Shown: piece by piece, positions 1 through 8,511 of the stretch
Numbering within the stretch: the stretch's first letter is position 1
Layout of the letters: each line of letters opens with the position of its first letter
Translations under genes and position numbers: made by a program
Notes under the pieces: generated by a model
What the model was told of the DNA's origin: nothing
Databases searched by the model: none
What the model saw: the letters and a program-made list of their open reading frames with translations, nothing else
Source of the DNA: an uncultured Ileibacterium sp.
GTDB taxonomy: Bacteria; Bacillota; Clostridia; Peptostreptococcales; Anaerovoracaceae
DNA length: 15,419 nt
NCBI GenBank assembly: GCA_902488835.1
Contig: CABTXQ010000029.1
Location: 1 to 15,419, forward strand
Direction of reading: 5' to 3'

Positions 1-190
1 AAATTATCTCTCCATCTCCTGAAAAATATTTCTTAATCTCATCTCTTGCTTTTTCTATTTCATTATGTGCCATGAATCCCATCTCATGAAGAGAAGAAGC
101 ATTACCAAAGCATGTATCGTTGAGCCTGTTTACCAATGCTCTAACTTCATCATGCTCCCTTGTAGTAGCACTGTTATCAAGATAAATCAT
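1..190 (-). CDS. IscS/NifS-type cysteine desulfurase, N-terminal 63 codons (cut by window edge)
   Basis: Translation from the ATG at 190 begins MIYLDNSATT, then has GNASSLHEMG and an AR-containing helix. This is the usual opening of PLP-dependent class V cysteine desulfurases of the NifS/IscS group, which take sulfur from L-cysteine as an enzyme-bound persulfide. The family is about 380 residues long, so the PLP lysine and the active cysteine lie outside the window. A GAGG ribosome site stands a few bases before the ATG. The gene starts about 75 bp after the rny stop with no visible promoter or terminator between, so it may share the rny transcript. It is distinct from the SufS encoded elsewhere in the window. 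A role in tRNA thiolation is a common one for such second copies, but that is inference here. Confidence 0.88.
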   Translation of the reverse strand, partial: MIYLDNSATTREHDEVRALVNRLNDTCFGNASSLHEMGFMAHNEIEKARDEIKKYFSGDGEII

Positions 191-265
191 CTATTTCCTC
201 TTTTATTACATAAATTTAGCCACCACATCGACTTTTTACCGGTGTGATAGCTATAATTGTTTCAC

Positions 266-1810
266 TTACTTAGCGTAATCAACTGCATGTGTCTCTCTAA
301 TCACGTTAACTTTTATATTGCCAGGGTATTCGACCTGTGCTTCTATCTTTTTCGCAACATCTCTTGCAAGCATTGCAACCTCATCATCCTTCACCTGAGA
401 AGGTTTAACAACTATTCTAACCTCTCTACCGGCTTGAATTGCATAAGATTTGTCGACACCCTTTGTCTCATTCGCGATCTTCTCAAGGCTTTCAAGTCTC
501 TTAATATATGCTTCAAGTGTTTCTCTTCTTGCTCCAGGTCTTGCTGCAGACAGTGCATCAGCTGCTGCCACAAGTACAGCTTCCATTGTGCTTGGTTCAA
601 CATCACCATGATGAGCTTCAACAGCATTTATAACCTTCCACGACTCCTTATATTTCTTACATATGTTTACACCGATCTCAACATGTGTGCCTTCAACTTC
701 ATGGTCTATCGATTTACCAATGTCGTGAAGTAGACCTGCTCTCTTTGCGAGTTTTGAATCGTAACCGAGTTCATCAGCCATTATCCCCGCCAGTATTGAT
801 ACCTCAATAGAATGGATGAGTACGTTCTGCCCGTATGAAGTTCTGTATTTAAGACGTCCTAGAAGTTTTATCAGTTCAGGATGAAGGTTATGCACTCCAG
901 TATCGAAGCAAGCCTGTTCTCCTTCTTCCTTGATAATATTATTGACCTCCTTCGTAGCCCTTTGAACCATCTCCTCGATTCTTGCAGGATGTATTCTTCC
1001 ATCGATAATTAGCTTTTCCAAGGCTATCCTTGCAATCTCTCTTCTGACCGGATCAAATCCAGAAAGCAATACAGCTTCAGGAGTATCGTCAATAATAAGA
1101 TCAACTCCGGTAAGGGTTTCAATGGTCCTTATATTTCTTCCCTCTCTACCTATGATCCTTCCCTTCATATCATCACTTGGAAGAGGCACAACAGAAACTG
1201 TTGTCTCTGCGACAGTTTCAGATGCACATTTCTGTATCGCCATAGTTATAATCTCTTTGGCATTCTTTTCTGCTTCTTCCTTTGCTTCTGTCTCGATTTG
1301 AGTAATCATCGCTGAAGCATCTTTTCTAACATCTGTTTCGATTTCCTTAAGAAGCATGTGCTTTGCTTCTTCTTTTGAATAACCAGATATTTTCTCAAGC
1401 TCATCAATTTGTTTTTGGACAAATTGGTCAACTTCTCTGTGCTTATCTTCAAGTGAACGCTCTCTCCTGCCTATAGCGTCCTCTCTTTTTTCAATCTTAT
1501 CAAGCTTTCTGTCAATATTCTCTTCCTTCTGATTGATTCTTCTTTCAGCTTTCTGAATTTCATTTCTTCTATCTTTAAGCTCTCTCTCAAGATCAGATTT
1601 TATCTTATATGCTTCTTCCTTTGCCTCAACTATTTTCTCTTTTTTTAAATTTTCAGCATTGTTTTCTGCGTCAAGTATGATATTTTTAGCCTTAGCTTCA
1701 GCACTACCGATCTCTTTTTCACCGATATTCTTTCTTAGAGCATAACCAACCAGAAGGCCGACTACAAGACACAACAAGCCTGTAAGGACAACGCTTACAA
1801 TTGGTGTCAT
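266..1810 (-). CDS. rny: Ribonuclease Y (membrane-anchored endoribonuclease)
   Basis: The 514-residue product matches RNase Y in length and layout. It has one N-terminal membrane segment (about residues 4-24), a long charged coiled coil (about 35-195), a KH RNA-binding domain with GRIIGREGRNIR (217-228), and an HD phosphohydrolase domain with H333 and the H362-D363 pair in LLHDIGK. RNase Y starts mRNA decay and processing at the inner face of the membrane in Bacillota. The ATG at 1810 has a GGGAGG ribosome site 8 bases upstream. A well-formed promoter and a hairpin leader precede it (described separately). An IscS-like gene follows. No odd residues were seen in the catalytic or KH motifs. Confidence 0.97.
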   Translation of the reverse strand: MTPIVSVVLTGLLCLVVGLLVGYALRKNIGEKEIGSAEAKAKNIILDAENNAENLKKEKIVEAKEEAYKIKSDLERELKDRRNEIQKAERRINQKEENIDRKLDKIEKREDAIGRRERSLEDKHREVDQFVQKQIDELEKISGYSKEEAKHMLLKEIETDVRKDASAMITQIETEAKEEAEKNAKEIITMAIQKCASETVAETTVSVVPLPSDDMKGRIIGREGRNIRTIETLTGVDLIIDDTPEAVLLSGFDPVRREIARIALEKLIIDGRIHPARIEEMVQRATKEVNNIIKEEGEQACFDTGVHNLHPELIKLLGRLKYRTSYGQNVLIHSIEVSILAGIMADELGYDSKLAKRAGLLHDIGKSIDHEVEGTHVEIGVNICKKYKESWKVINAVEAHHGDVEPSTMEAVLVAAADALSAARPGARRETLEAYIKRLESLEKIANETKGVDKSYAIQAGREVRIVVKPSQVKDDEVAMLARDVAKKIEAQVEYPGNIKVNVIRETHAVDYAK

Positions 1811-1855
1811 ATAATAAACCTCCCATTTAACAATATTTGTATACTATTTCATTAA

Positions 1856-1874
1856 TGCACACAAAAAGTGTGCA
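1856..1874 (-). promoter_or_regulatory. Hairpin in the rny leader, with a third copy of its arm in the promoter
   Basis: The arms TGCACAC (1856-1862) and GTGTGCA (1868-1874) form a 7-bp perfect stem with a 5-base loop in the predicted 5' leader of rny. The same GTGTGCA heptamer (minus strand) occurs again between the -35 and -10 boxes of the rny promoter, around 1919-1925. No U tract follows on the minus strand, so it is not a standard terminator. It could be an operator or an RNA element. Confidence 0.45.
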
Positions 1875-1908
1875 GGAAACATCAAATAAAATATACTTAT
1901 TTCTGTAT

Positions 1909-1937
1909 ATTATAGCCTTTGCACACTCTTTAGTCAA
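1909..1937 (-). promoter_or_regulatory. Predicted sigma-A promoter of rny
   Basis: On the minus strand a -35 box TTGACT (1932-1937) and a -10 box TATAAT (1909-1914) are separated by 17 bases. The -10 is perfect and the -35 differs from consensus at one base. It lies about 100 bp upstream of the rny ATG and just after the stop of the 61-residue gene. Confidence 0.8.
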
Positions 1938-1961
1938 TAATTTACTACTCGTCTAATCACT

Positions 1962-2147
1962 TCATCTGGTGCCTGGAGCATTAGATATGCTTGTTTTTAC
2001 CACCATTCCTTCTGTATACGGAGTATTATTATGAACGCATTCATATATTGTATTAATTAGCTCTATCTCAGGCTTTCCCTCAAAATCTGCTAAAGGAAAA
2101 TCGATACCAAATATATCCTTATACTGCATCAACAAAACTTCAAGCAT
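1962..2147 (-). CDS. Small protein of unknown function (61 residues), last gene of the suf transcript
   Basis: I do not recognise this family. The product is acidic in its N-terminal half, has no membrane segment or signal peptide, and contains one cysteine (C37 in YECVHNN). The stretch YKDIFGIDFPLADF looks like a folded core. The ATG at 2147 has an AAGGGG ribosome site 5 bases upstream, which favours it over the internal ATG at codon 7. The gene follows the tandem-PII gene by 9 bp and precedes the rny promoter, so it belongs to the suf/DUF1538/PII transcript. The good ribosome site, tight spacing and ordinary composition argue that it is real. Confidence 0.65.
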   Translation of the reverse strand: MLEVLLMQYKDIFGIDFPLADFEGKPEIELINTIYECVHNNTPYTEGMVVKTSISNAPGTR

Positions 2148-2156
2148 AACATCCCC

Positions 2157-2801
2157 TTATAAAACAATTCCTCTTACATCAGTAATATCTTCTACAAATA
2201 AAATCCCGTTTCCACTGTTTTGCATTTCAAGATTATCATACAAGTTCTTTACTACCTTTTCTTCAATTTCAGTTGGGACAATAATGAGAACAAGCTCCTT
2301 TTCAGGCTCAACTTCCATCCCGAATAATTTAGCGGCATTTTTCGTTCCAGTACCCTTGCCATGCAAAATAGTTCCGCCTCTTGCACCTGATTCTCTTGCA
2401 ATATCCATGACATCATCTGCCATTCCACGATTAATAATAACAGTTATTTTTTTAAACATTGTTTTTTCTCCTATTGTATTCGATGCATTAGACTCCCCTT
2501 TTTCATCCTTTACCATTCTTCTAGATGTTAAATAAGCAATCCCGTGATTTGGCTCATTTAATTTGAGTTTTTCAGCTGTATAATCCATTATTTCTTTTGA
2601 ATTTTCGCTCTCAATCAGAACATCTATTAGTCTCATCTTTTGATTTTTAAGGCCTATAAGGTTCAAAAAAGAGTTTTTAACCGTTCCCTTTGCTAAAAAA
2701 ACAATTCCATCATACAGGCTCTTTTCCTTTATGATGTCAATAAAATGATTTGCCTGATGCTCGCTAATTATCAGTGTCATAACATTAAATTCACTATTCA
2801 T
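2157..2801 (-). CDS. Tandem PII-like signalling protein, partner of the DUF1538 protein
   Basis: This 214-residue protein holds two PII (GlnB/GlnK-like) domains, about residues 7-96 and 116-212. The second is closer to consensus, with GGTILHGKGTGTKNAAKLFG followed by a hydrophobic strand and a GNGILFVEDI ending. The first keeps the same order in weaker form (GIVFLAKGTVKNSFLNLIG, then NHGIAYLTSRRM). PII-like proteins sense small molecules and commonly bind and regulate transporters. The upstream gene encodes a DUF1538 membrane protein, and the two overlap by 8 bp, implying coupled translation. An in-frame GTG lies at 2807, but the GGGG ribosome site fits the ATG at 2801 better (9 bases versus 3). 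The ligand cannot be told from sequence. A canonical nitrogen-regulator role is unlikely because no ammonium transporter or glutamine synthetase gene is nearby. Confidence 0.85.
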   Translation of the reverse strand: MNSEFNVMTLIISEHQANHFIDIIKEKSLYDGIVFLAKGTVKNSFLNLIGLKNQKMRLIDVLIESENSKEIMDYTAEKLKLNEPNHGIAYLTSRRMVKDEKGESNASNTIGEKTMFKKITVIINRGMADDVMDIARESGARGGTILHGKGTGTKNAAKLFGMEVEPEKELVLIIVPTEIEEKVVKNLYDNLEMQNSGNGILFVEDITDVRGIVL

Positions 2802-4305
2802 CTTCACTATCCCCTATATGAATTTCTTTATTAGAAGTTCTTCTGACGCTTAATTGATATAGGATCCCTAATATTTCTATTGATATTATCGGAACCATTG
2901 CAACAATTGCTATCATGCCGAATCCATCCCTTATTATATCTGCATTTGGCATTCCTGCTGAAATACCTTGAATAAAAGCAAGTGAGAAGGTCGCAGTCAT
3001 AGGCCCTGATGCTACTCCACCTGCATCAATTGCCATCCCAACAAAGAGTTCCGGTACAAAATAAGATAAGATTATTGCAAATCCAAATCCAGGTATTAAG
3101 TACATCCAAAGTTCTATCCAATCTACCATAATTCTAAGCGATGACAATAGAATTGCAAGCCCAACAGCAGAAGATAGGAAAATAAGAACCCATTCTCTCC
3201 TAACAGATCCTCCTGTAACATCTTCAACCTGATGCTTTAATACATGAACGGCAGGCTCAGCTAATACAGTCGTAACTCCGAGCAGCAATGATACTATAAG
3301 TATTGGTGTTCTCGAATCTAAGCCAGATAATTTGATTCCAAGTTGAATTCCAATTTCCATAAATCCAGAATTTATCCCAAGCAGGAATACAACAAGCCCT
3401 ATATACGTCATCACTATACCGCTAACAACTCCTATAACCCTGTTCTTCCTTTGCTTAAGGAAAAATATTTGAATAATTGCGTATGTAAATACAATAGGAA
3501 GAAGTGTTAAAGATGTTTCATAAGCAATATGTATTAGATTTTTCAAGAACATTGAACCAATATCTGTGCTTCCAATAGAGTTCTCAGGGAGGCTCCCTTC
3601 AATTACATCATTTCTAAAGAATATTCCTGCTATTAATATTCCAATTATTGCACCTGTCGAAGATATTCCTATTACACCAAAACTCGTATCTTCATTAACC
3701 TTGCTATCCTTCTTCATAGATGATATTCCTGATGCTAGAGCTAACATAAAAGGTACAGTGATTGCACCTGTAGTTGCACCTGAGGAATCAAAGGCTATGG
3801 CTATGAAATTATAGTTTGAGAAAAAAGAAAGTACAAAAATCAGCAGATAAGAAAATGTAAGGATGTGCTTGATCTTTATGTTTTTTAGAGAACGAATCAT
3901 CCCGACTGTCATCATGACCCCAATACCAATCGATACAAGGGTAACCATGAGCATATTGTTGAATTTACCGTCTGTAACACTGCTAACCTGTTTTGCGAGA
4001 ATATGCAGATCCGGTTCAGCAAATGAAATGAAAAAGCCCAATATCAAACTAACTGTAATTGCTATGCAGTAGCTGTTAGACCTTGCTATAACATTTCCTA
4101 CACCTCTACCTATGTTTTCTATTCCCTGATCTATACCAATCAAAAAAACGGTAAGTCCAACTATCACCATTATTGAGCCTACTAGAAATAGATAAATCAA
4201 TTTTGGGTCAAGTGGACTTATTGTAAAATGCAGTATCAATACAATTGTTGTGATTGGTAAAACAGAGAATAAGACTTCTTTTAATTTATCTTTTACCTCA
4301 TTCAA
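2794..4305 (-). CDS. DUF1538 membrane protein with two internal repeats (putative cation transporter/antiporter)
   Basis: This 503-residue, very hydrophobic protein has many membrane segments and a clear internal duplication. AEPDLHILAKQVSSVTDG (96-113) matches AEPAVHVLKHQVEDVTGG (349-366), and a DSSGATTGAIT segment near 173 matches DAGGVASGPMT near 427, with an offset of about 254. This is the DUF1538 signature twice in one chain. From memory, a two-gene DUF1538 system (UmpAB) from Halomonas was reported as a two-component Na+(Li+,K+)/H+ antiporter. The single-chain double repeat here could be the fused equivalent. The start is TTG at 4305, with an AGGGGG ribosome site 6 bases upstream. It begins 15 bp after sufU and overlaps the tandem-PII gene. 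Family assignment is firm; the transported ion is inference. Confidence 0.88.
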   Translation of the reverse strand: MNEVKDKLKEVLFSVLPITTIVLILHFTISPLDPKLIYLFLVGSIMVIVGLTVFLIGIDQGIENIGRGVGNVIARSNSYCIAITVSLILGFFISFAEPDLHILAKQVSSVTDGKFNNMLMVTLVSIGIGVMMTVGMIRSLKNIKIKHILTFSYLLIFVLSFFSNYNFIAIAFDSSGATTGAITVPFMLALASGISSMKKDSKVNEDTSFGVIGISSTGAIIGILIAGIFFRNDVIEGSLPENSIGSTDIGSMFLKNLIHIAYETSLTLLPIVFTYAIIQIFFLKQRKNRVIGVVSGIVMTYIGLVVFLLGINSGFMEIGIQLGIKLSGLDSRTPILIVSLLLGVTTVLAEPAVHVLKHQVEDVTGGSVRREWVLIFLSSAVGLAILLSSLRIMVDWIELWMYLIPGFGFAIILSYFVPELFVGMAIDAGGVASGPMTATFSLAFIQGISAGMPNADIIRDGFGMIAIVAMVPIISIEILGILYQLSVRRTSNKEIHIGDSEDE

Positions 4306-4320
4306 GAGATTCCCCCTATA

Positions 4321-4788
4321 TTATTTTCTGTTTAAACCTATCTTGGGAATACCGTTTTCATCAGCATCTTTAATTATATTTCCAAGAGTGTGCCATCCAA
4401 GTACAGCACATTTTACCCTTGCAGGCATGTGAGATACATCCTGAAGAATCGCTGCTTCGTCAAGCTCTTCAAGCTCTTCATCTGTCACATGACCCTTTAT
4501 CATTCTAAAGAAAATATCAGAAAGCCTCAATGCCTCTTCCTTTGATTTCCCTAAAACAAGTTCAAGCATCATATCAGCTGAAGCTTGAGAAATAGCACAT
4601 CCATCTCCCGTGTAGCCTCCATCAACAATCATCCCGTCTTCATCTATCTTAAGCTTCAAGATAATATCATCTCCGCAGGATGGATTTACTCCTTCAAGCT
4701 CAAAGTTTGCATCCTTTATATCTCTCTTGTGGATGGGATTCATATTGTGATAGGTCAACACCTCATTGTAAAAAGTATTATTCGCCAT
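4321..4788 (-). CDS. sufU: SufU, zinc-dependent sulfur relay protein for SufS
   Basis: The 155-residue product is an IscU-fold protein of the SufU type. It carries the expected zinc/sulfur ligands C38 and D40 (NPSCGDD), C64 (GDGCAISQAS) and C127 (RVKCAVLGW). The SufU-specific insert between the second and third cysteines is present. In Gram-positive bacteria SufU accepts persulfide sulfur from SufS and passes it to SufBCD. The ATG at 4788 overlaps the end of sufS by 11 bp, with AGGAGG 10 bases upstream inside sufS. A DUF1538 gene follows after 15 bp. Nothing appears truncated or missing. Confidence 0.96.
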   Translation of the reverse strand: MANNTFYNEVLTYHNMNPIHKRDIKDANFELEGVNPSCGDDIILKLKIDEDGMIVDGGYTGDGCAISQASADMMLELVLGKSKEEALRLSDIFFRMIKGHVTDEELEELDEAAILQDVSHMPARVKCAVLGWHTLGNIIKDADENGIPKIGLNRK

Positions 4789-5992
4789 ATCCCATAGACC
4801 TCCTTACGCCCTTTAAGCAATCTATAAATGCCTTAACATCCGCCTCTGTGTTGTAAAATGTTATACTTGCCCTTGTCGTAGACATAAGTCCCATATGCTG
4901 ATGAAGTGGCTGAGTGCAGTGATGTCCCGCTCTTACGGCAATATCCTTGCTGTCAAATATAGCTGCAATATCGTGAGGATGAACTCCTTCGATTTTGAAT
5001 GTAATTATTCCACAGTGCTCTTCAGGTTTATCAGACCCTATTATGCTAACATGTGGAATCTTAGCCATCTCATCCATTGCCATCTTAGTAAGGCTTAATT
5101 CCCTTCCTATCAGAGTATCCCAACCTATATTTTCCATATAATCAATCGCAGCATGCAAACCTACAGCACCACCGTCATTAACGGTTCCTGCTTCAAACTT
5201 GTGTGGGACTTCTGCATAGGTCGCACTGTCCTTTGTAACATATTCGATCATTTCGCCTCCATATAGGAATGGTGGCATTTTATCAAGCAATTCTTTTTTT
5301 CCATAAAGAACACCTATGCCCATTGGAGCATACATCTTATGCCCTGAAAATGCTAGAAAATCAACATCTAGTTTTCTTACATCAACCGGCATATGCGGAA
5401 CACTCTGTGCACCATCGCATACAATTATCGCACCATGATGATGTGCAATTCTCGAAATCTCTTTGACATCCTGAGTAAATCCAAAAACATTTGAAACCTG
5501 TGCAACTGCAACAATCTTTGTGTTATCACTCATCATTTTTTCAAGTTTTTCAGGACCAATACACCCATTTGAGTCGCATTCAATGTACTTTACCTTTGCA
5601 CCTGTTTTTGATGCAACCTGTCTCCAAGGAAGCATATTGCTGTGATGTTCAGATATACTCACTATGATCTCATCATCTTTTTTTAGAAAGTTCATTCCAT
5701 AGCTATATGCTACAAGATTCAAGCTTTCTGTGGCATTTCTTGTGAAAATTATCTGAGAAGAATCCCCCGCATTTATAAAGCATGAAACAGCTTCCCTTGC
5801 GTTTTCATAGGCTTCTGTTGCAGCAATTGAAAGATCATACAGCCCTCGCATAGGATTCGCATTCTTCTTATCATAATATTCTCTTACCGCTTCAAGAACA
5901 CAGTTAGGTTTTTGTGTTGTTGCAGCATTGTCAAGATAGTGAATATTCTGTTGTTTAAGAAGAGTAAAGTCATCAATATTAAACTTATCCAT
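4778..5992 (-). CDS. sufS: SufS cysteine desulfurase
   Basis: This PLP enzyme releases sulfur from L-cysteine as a persulfide for Fe-S cluster assembly. The 404-residue product has YLDNAATTQKP near the start, EHHSNMLPW, CDGAQS for cofactor contacts, the PLP lysine in FSGHKMYAP (K219), and the active cysteine in RAGHHCTQP (C359), as in group II (SufS) enzymes. The usual NVHRGVHTL stretch reads NPMRGLYDL here, so a commonly conserved histidine is methionine; this is probably a lineage variant. Two ATGs stand in a row at 5995 and 5992. The AGAGG ribosome site is 5 bases from the second and only 2 from the first, so I chose 5992. It begins a few bases after sufD and overlaps sufU. Confidence 0.96.
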   Translation of the reverse strand: MDKFNIDDFTLLKQQNIHYLDNAATTQKPNCVLEAVREYYDKKNANPMRGLYDLSIAATEAYENAREAVSCFINAGDSSQIIFTRNATESLNLVAYSYGMNFLKKDDEIIVSISEHHSNMLPWRQVASKTGAKVKYIECDSNGCIGPEKLEKMMSDNTKIVAVAQVSNVFGFTQDVKEISRIAHHHGAIIVCDGAQSVPHMPVDVRKLDVDFLAFSGHKMYAPMGIGVLYGKKELLDKMPPFLYGGEMIEYVTKDSATYAEVPHKFEAGTVNDGGAVGLHAAIDYMENIGWDTLIGRELSLTKMAMDEMAKIPHVSIIGSDKPEEHCGIITFKIEGVHPHDIAAIFDSKDIAVRAGHHCTQPLHQHMGLMSTTRASITFYNTEADVKAFIDCLKGVRRSMGYGE

Positions 5993-6000
5993 CATTACCT

Positions 6001-7056
6001 CTAATTCGCCCCCGTATCATTCAAGTAAAGATCTACGTATTGAACTGTCATTTCATCTTCTATTAGATTCTTTATTCCGTCAATTCTAGCTCTTGCCATC
6101 ATCTTCAAAACATCTGCTTCAGATATACCACGAGAAGTTAAATAGAACATCTCGTTTTCATCTAGCTTTCCTATGGATGCCCCGTGATTTCCTTCAACGT
6201 CTTCCTCTGTACACAATATAACAGGTATGGTCCTGTTAATGACATCTTTGTTTAGAAGGAGAATATCTTCATTCTCATTTCCAAGAGAGCCTGAACATCC
6301 ACGTTTGAAATCTATTGTACCTCTGAATATCTTGTGTGAGCTATCCTTCATTACACCGTTTGCTTTTATATCACAGAGGGTTTTCTTTCCGTGGTGGTTT
6401 GAAATATAGTTCATATCCAGCAATTGATCCTTCCTCGTTCTATATGCTATCTTTGTTTCGAGGTTTGAGCCATCACCGATCAATTCTGTTCTATTTCCTA
6501 TATAGCTTTCTTTTCCTCCAAGTACTAGCTGGATCAGCTTAAACTCGCCGTTCTCTTCGCATTCTCCACCGATATCATTTAGGAACCTGAATTCATTGCC
6601 AAGTGCTTGAACTTGAACCAGGGTAACCTTTGCATTTTTTCCGACTTTATACTTAGTCTGTACTGCGCCTGTGCCTTTACCGCTTCCGCCTGTAAACTTC
6701 ATTATTATGTATACTTCAGAATTATCTTTTGCTTCAATCATAAATGAGTTCGCAGCTCTGTCATCAGAAAGGTAGTCGATATCAATTCTTAGAGGCCCCA
6801 TAACCTTGCTATTTACCACAATTGTCTTGGCATTTTCGGTAGCATCATCTATGACCATTTCCATATCTTTTCCAAGTGCAGTCTCAATATTTGAAATTGA
6901 CTTTCTTGGTGTTTTACTTATTTCAACATCCTTAGGAAGATAATATGAAGCTTCTTTTTCATTAAGAGATTCCATATCTTCAATCCATGATTCATTCAAT
7001 TTGAGCCATCTCCATGTTGGTGAAGGAAGCTCATTTACTTTAATATTTTTTCTCAT
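6001..7056 (-). CDS. sufD: SufD, Fe-S cluster scaffold subunit
   Basis: The 351-residue product is a SufB/SufD-family protein with the right-handed parallel beta-helix pattern through the middle and the C-terminal SufBD motif. GNHGASIGKLDENEMFYL contains H291, the equivalent of the conserved SufD histidine at the SufB-SufD interface. SufD pairs with SufB and two SufC ATPases to build clusters in the cytosol. An in-frame TTG at 7086 would add ten residues and overlap sufB. The ATG at 7056 is preferred because AAGGAGG lies 5 bases upstream and MRKNIKVNELPSPTW looks like a normal start. It follows sufB by 13 bp and is nearly contiguous with sufS. Confidence 0.95.
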   Translation of the reverse strand: MRKNIKVNELPSPTWRWLKLNESWIEDMESLNEKEASYYLPKDVEISKTPRKSISNIETALGKDMEMVIDDATENAKTIVVNSKVMGPLRIDIDYLSDDRAANSFMIEAKDNSEVYIIMKFTGGSGKGTGAVQTKYKVGKNAKVTLVQVQALGNEFRFLNDIGGECEENGEFKLIQLVLGGKESYIGNRTELIGDGSNLETKIAYRTRKDQLLDMNYISNHHGKKTLCDIKANGVMKDSSHKIFRGTIDFKRGCSGSLGNENEDILLLNKDVINRTIPVILCTEEDVEGNHGASIGKLDENEMFYLTSRGISEADVLKMMARARIDGIKNLIEDEMTVQYVDLYLNDTGAN

Positions 7057-7069
7057 ACTGACCTCCTTA

Positions 7070-8491
7070 CTAACCCATAGCTCCAATCATTTCAACACGT
7101 ATCAGATTGTTCATTTCAACAGCATACTCTAAAGGTAGTTCCTTACCTACATTATCCGCAAATCCACTTACAATTAGTGCCTTTGCTTCTTCTTCGGACA
7201 TACCCCTTGACATTAGGTAGAATACAGCCTCATCGCTAATTCTTCCTATCTTAGCCTCATGCCCAATATCAACATCATCAGTTCTTACATCCATTGCAGG
7301 AATTGTATCAGATCTGCTTTCTTTATCGAGCATCAAGCTTTGGCAGCTTATTGAGGACTTACTGCCATTGGCATTTTTGTTCACAACAACCGAACTTCTG
7401 AACGTACTTATTCCGTTACCTTTTGATATAGACCTCGTGTTAATAAAAGAGGTTGTTCTCGGTGCATTATGAACGACCTTGCATCCAGTGTCAAGATTCT
7501 GATCATTTCCTGCAAATGTTACACTTGTAAATTCAGATCTTGCACCATCTCCATTAAGAACACTCATTGGATATAGATACGAAACATGAGAGCCAAAAGA
7601 TCCTGATATCCATTCAATTTTTCCACCCTCTTCGCAGATTGCTCTCTTTGTATTTAGGTTATACATGTTCTTTGACCAGTTCTCTATTGTCGAGTATCTC
7701 AGCGTGGCATTCTTCCCAACATAGAGCTCAACGCACCCGGCATGAAGGTTTGCAACATTATATTTAGGGGCTGAACATCCCTCAATAAAGTGAAGATATG
7801 CCCCCTCCTCTATTATTATAAGAGTGTGCTCAAACTGTCCTGCCCCCGGTGCATTGAGTCTAAAATATGATTGCAGCGGAATTGTTACAGAAACGCCCTT
7901 TGGAACATACACGAAAGAACCACCTGACCAAACAGCTCCATGAAGAGCTGCAAATTTGTGATCTGTAGGTGGAACCAGCTTCATAAAATGTTCCTTTATC
8001 ATGTCTGCATATTCTTCCTTATGCATTGCGCTTTCAAGGTCTGAATATACGACTCCTAGATCTGCTACACCTTTCTGAACGTTATGATATACGAGTTCAC
8101 TATCATACTGAGCTCCAACGCCTGCGAGCGATTCACGCTCTGCCTCCGGAATTCCCAGCCTATCAAATGTGTCCTTTATCTCTTCAGGGACGTCATCCCA
8201 ATCGGCATGCATCTTGTTGTTCTTAGGTCTTACATATGTAGCAATATTATTCATATCAAGTCCATCAATTGAAGGACCCCAGTTAGGAATTCCAATTTCA
8301 TTATATATTTCTAGTGATTTTAGCCTGAATTCTCTCATCCAATCAGGATCATTCTTCTCTACTGATATCTGCTCAACTATCTCTTTAGTAAGCCCCTTAT
8401 CAAGCCTGTATGTATTTGAATCTGTTTCTTCGTTACGAAAATCGTAGAGAGTCCTGTCTATATCGGCTATTTTTGCTTTTTCCTGAGCCAT
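7070..8491 (-). CDS. sufB: SufB, Fe-S cluster scaffold subunit
   Basis: The 473-residue product has the usual SufB length and motifs: SGGSFVYVPKGV (189-200), FIEGCSAP (235-242), and the C-terminal SufBD core. SISCQSLML contains C383, the position of the cysteine thought to bind the nascent cluster, and DIGHEAKIGRISDEAVFYL contains H411 and E412. SufB receives sulfur and hosts cluster formation in the SufBC2D complex. The ATG at 8491 has a GAGG ribosome site 7 bases upstream. The gene starts 20 bp after sufC and ends 13 bp before sufD, so it is co-transcribed with both. No missing key residues were seen. Confidence 0.97.
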   Translation of the reverse strand: MAQEKAKIADIDRTLYDFRNEETDSNTYRLDKGLTKEIVEQISVEKNDPDWMREFRLKSLEIYNEIGIPNWGPSIDGLDMNNIATYVRPKNNKMHADWDDVPEEIKDTFDRLGIPEAERESLAGVGAQYDSELVYHNVQKGVADLGVVYSDLESAMHKEEYADMIKEHFMKLVPPTDHKFAALHGAVWSGGSFVYVPKGVSVTIPLQSYFRLNAPGAGQFEHTLIIIEEGAYLHFIEGCSAPKYNVANLHAGCVELYVGKNATLRYSTIENWSKNMYNLNTKRAICEEGGKIEWISGSFGSHVSYLYPMSVLNGDGARSEFTSVTFAGNDQNLDTGCKVVHNAPRTTSFINTRSISKGNGISTFRSSVVVNKNANGSKSSISCQSLMLDKESRSDTIPAMDVRTDDVDIGHEAKIGRISDEAVFYLMSRGMSEEEAKALIVSGFADNVGKELPLEYAVEMNNLIRVEMIGAMG

Positions 8492-8511
8492 TATACATCC
8501 TCACCTTTCTA

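Noticed and set aside
257..733. 158-codon plus-strand open frame
   Set aside because: It is antisense to the HD domain of rny, has cysteine-rich low-complexity content, and has no ribosome site or recognisable motif.
7057..7086. Ten-codon upstream extension of sufD from a TTG
   Set aside because: It overlaps the sufB end, while the ATG at 7056 has a strong AAGGAGG at ideal distance.
8026..8447. Plus-strand open frames opposite sufB
   Set aside because: They are shadows of sufB in other frames, with no family match and no ribosome site.
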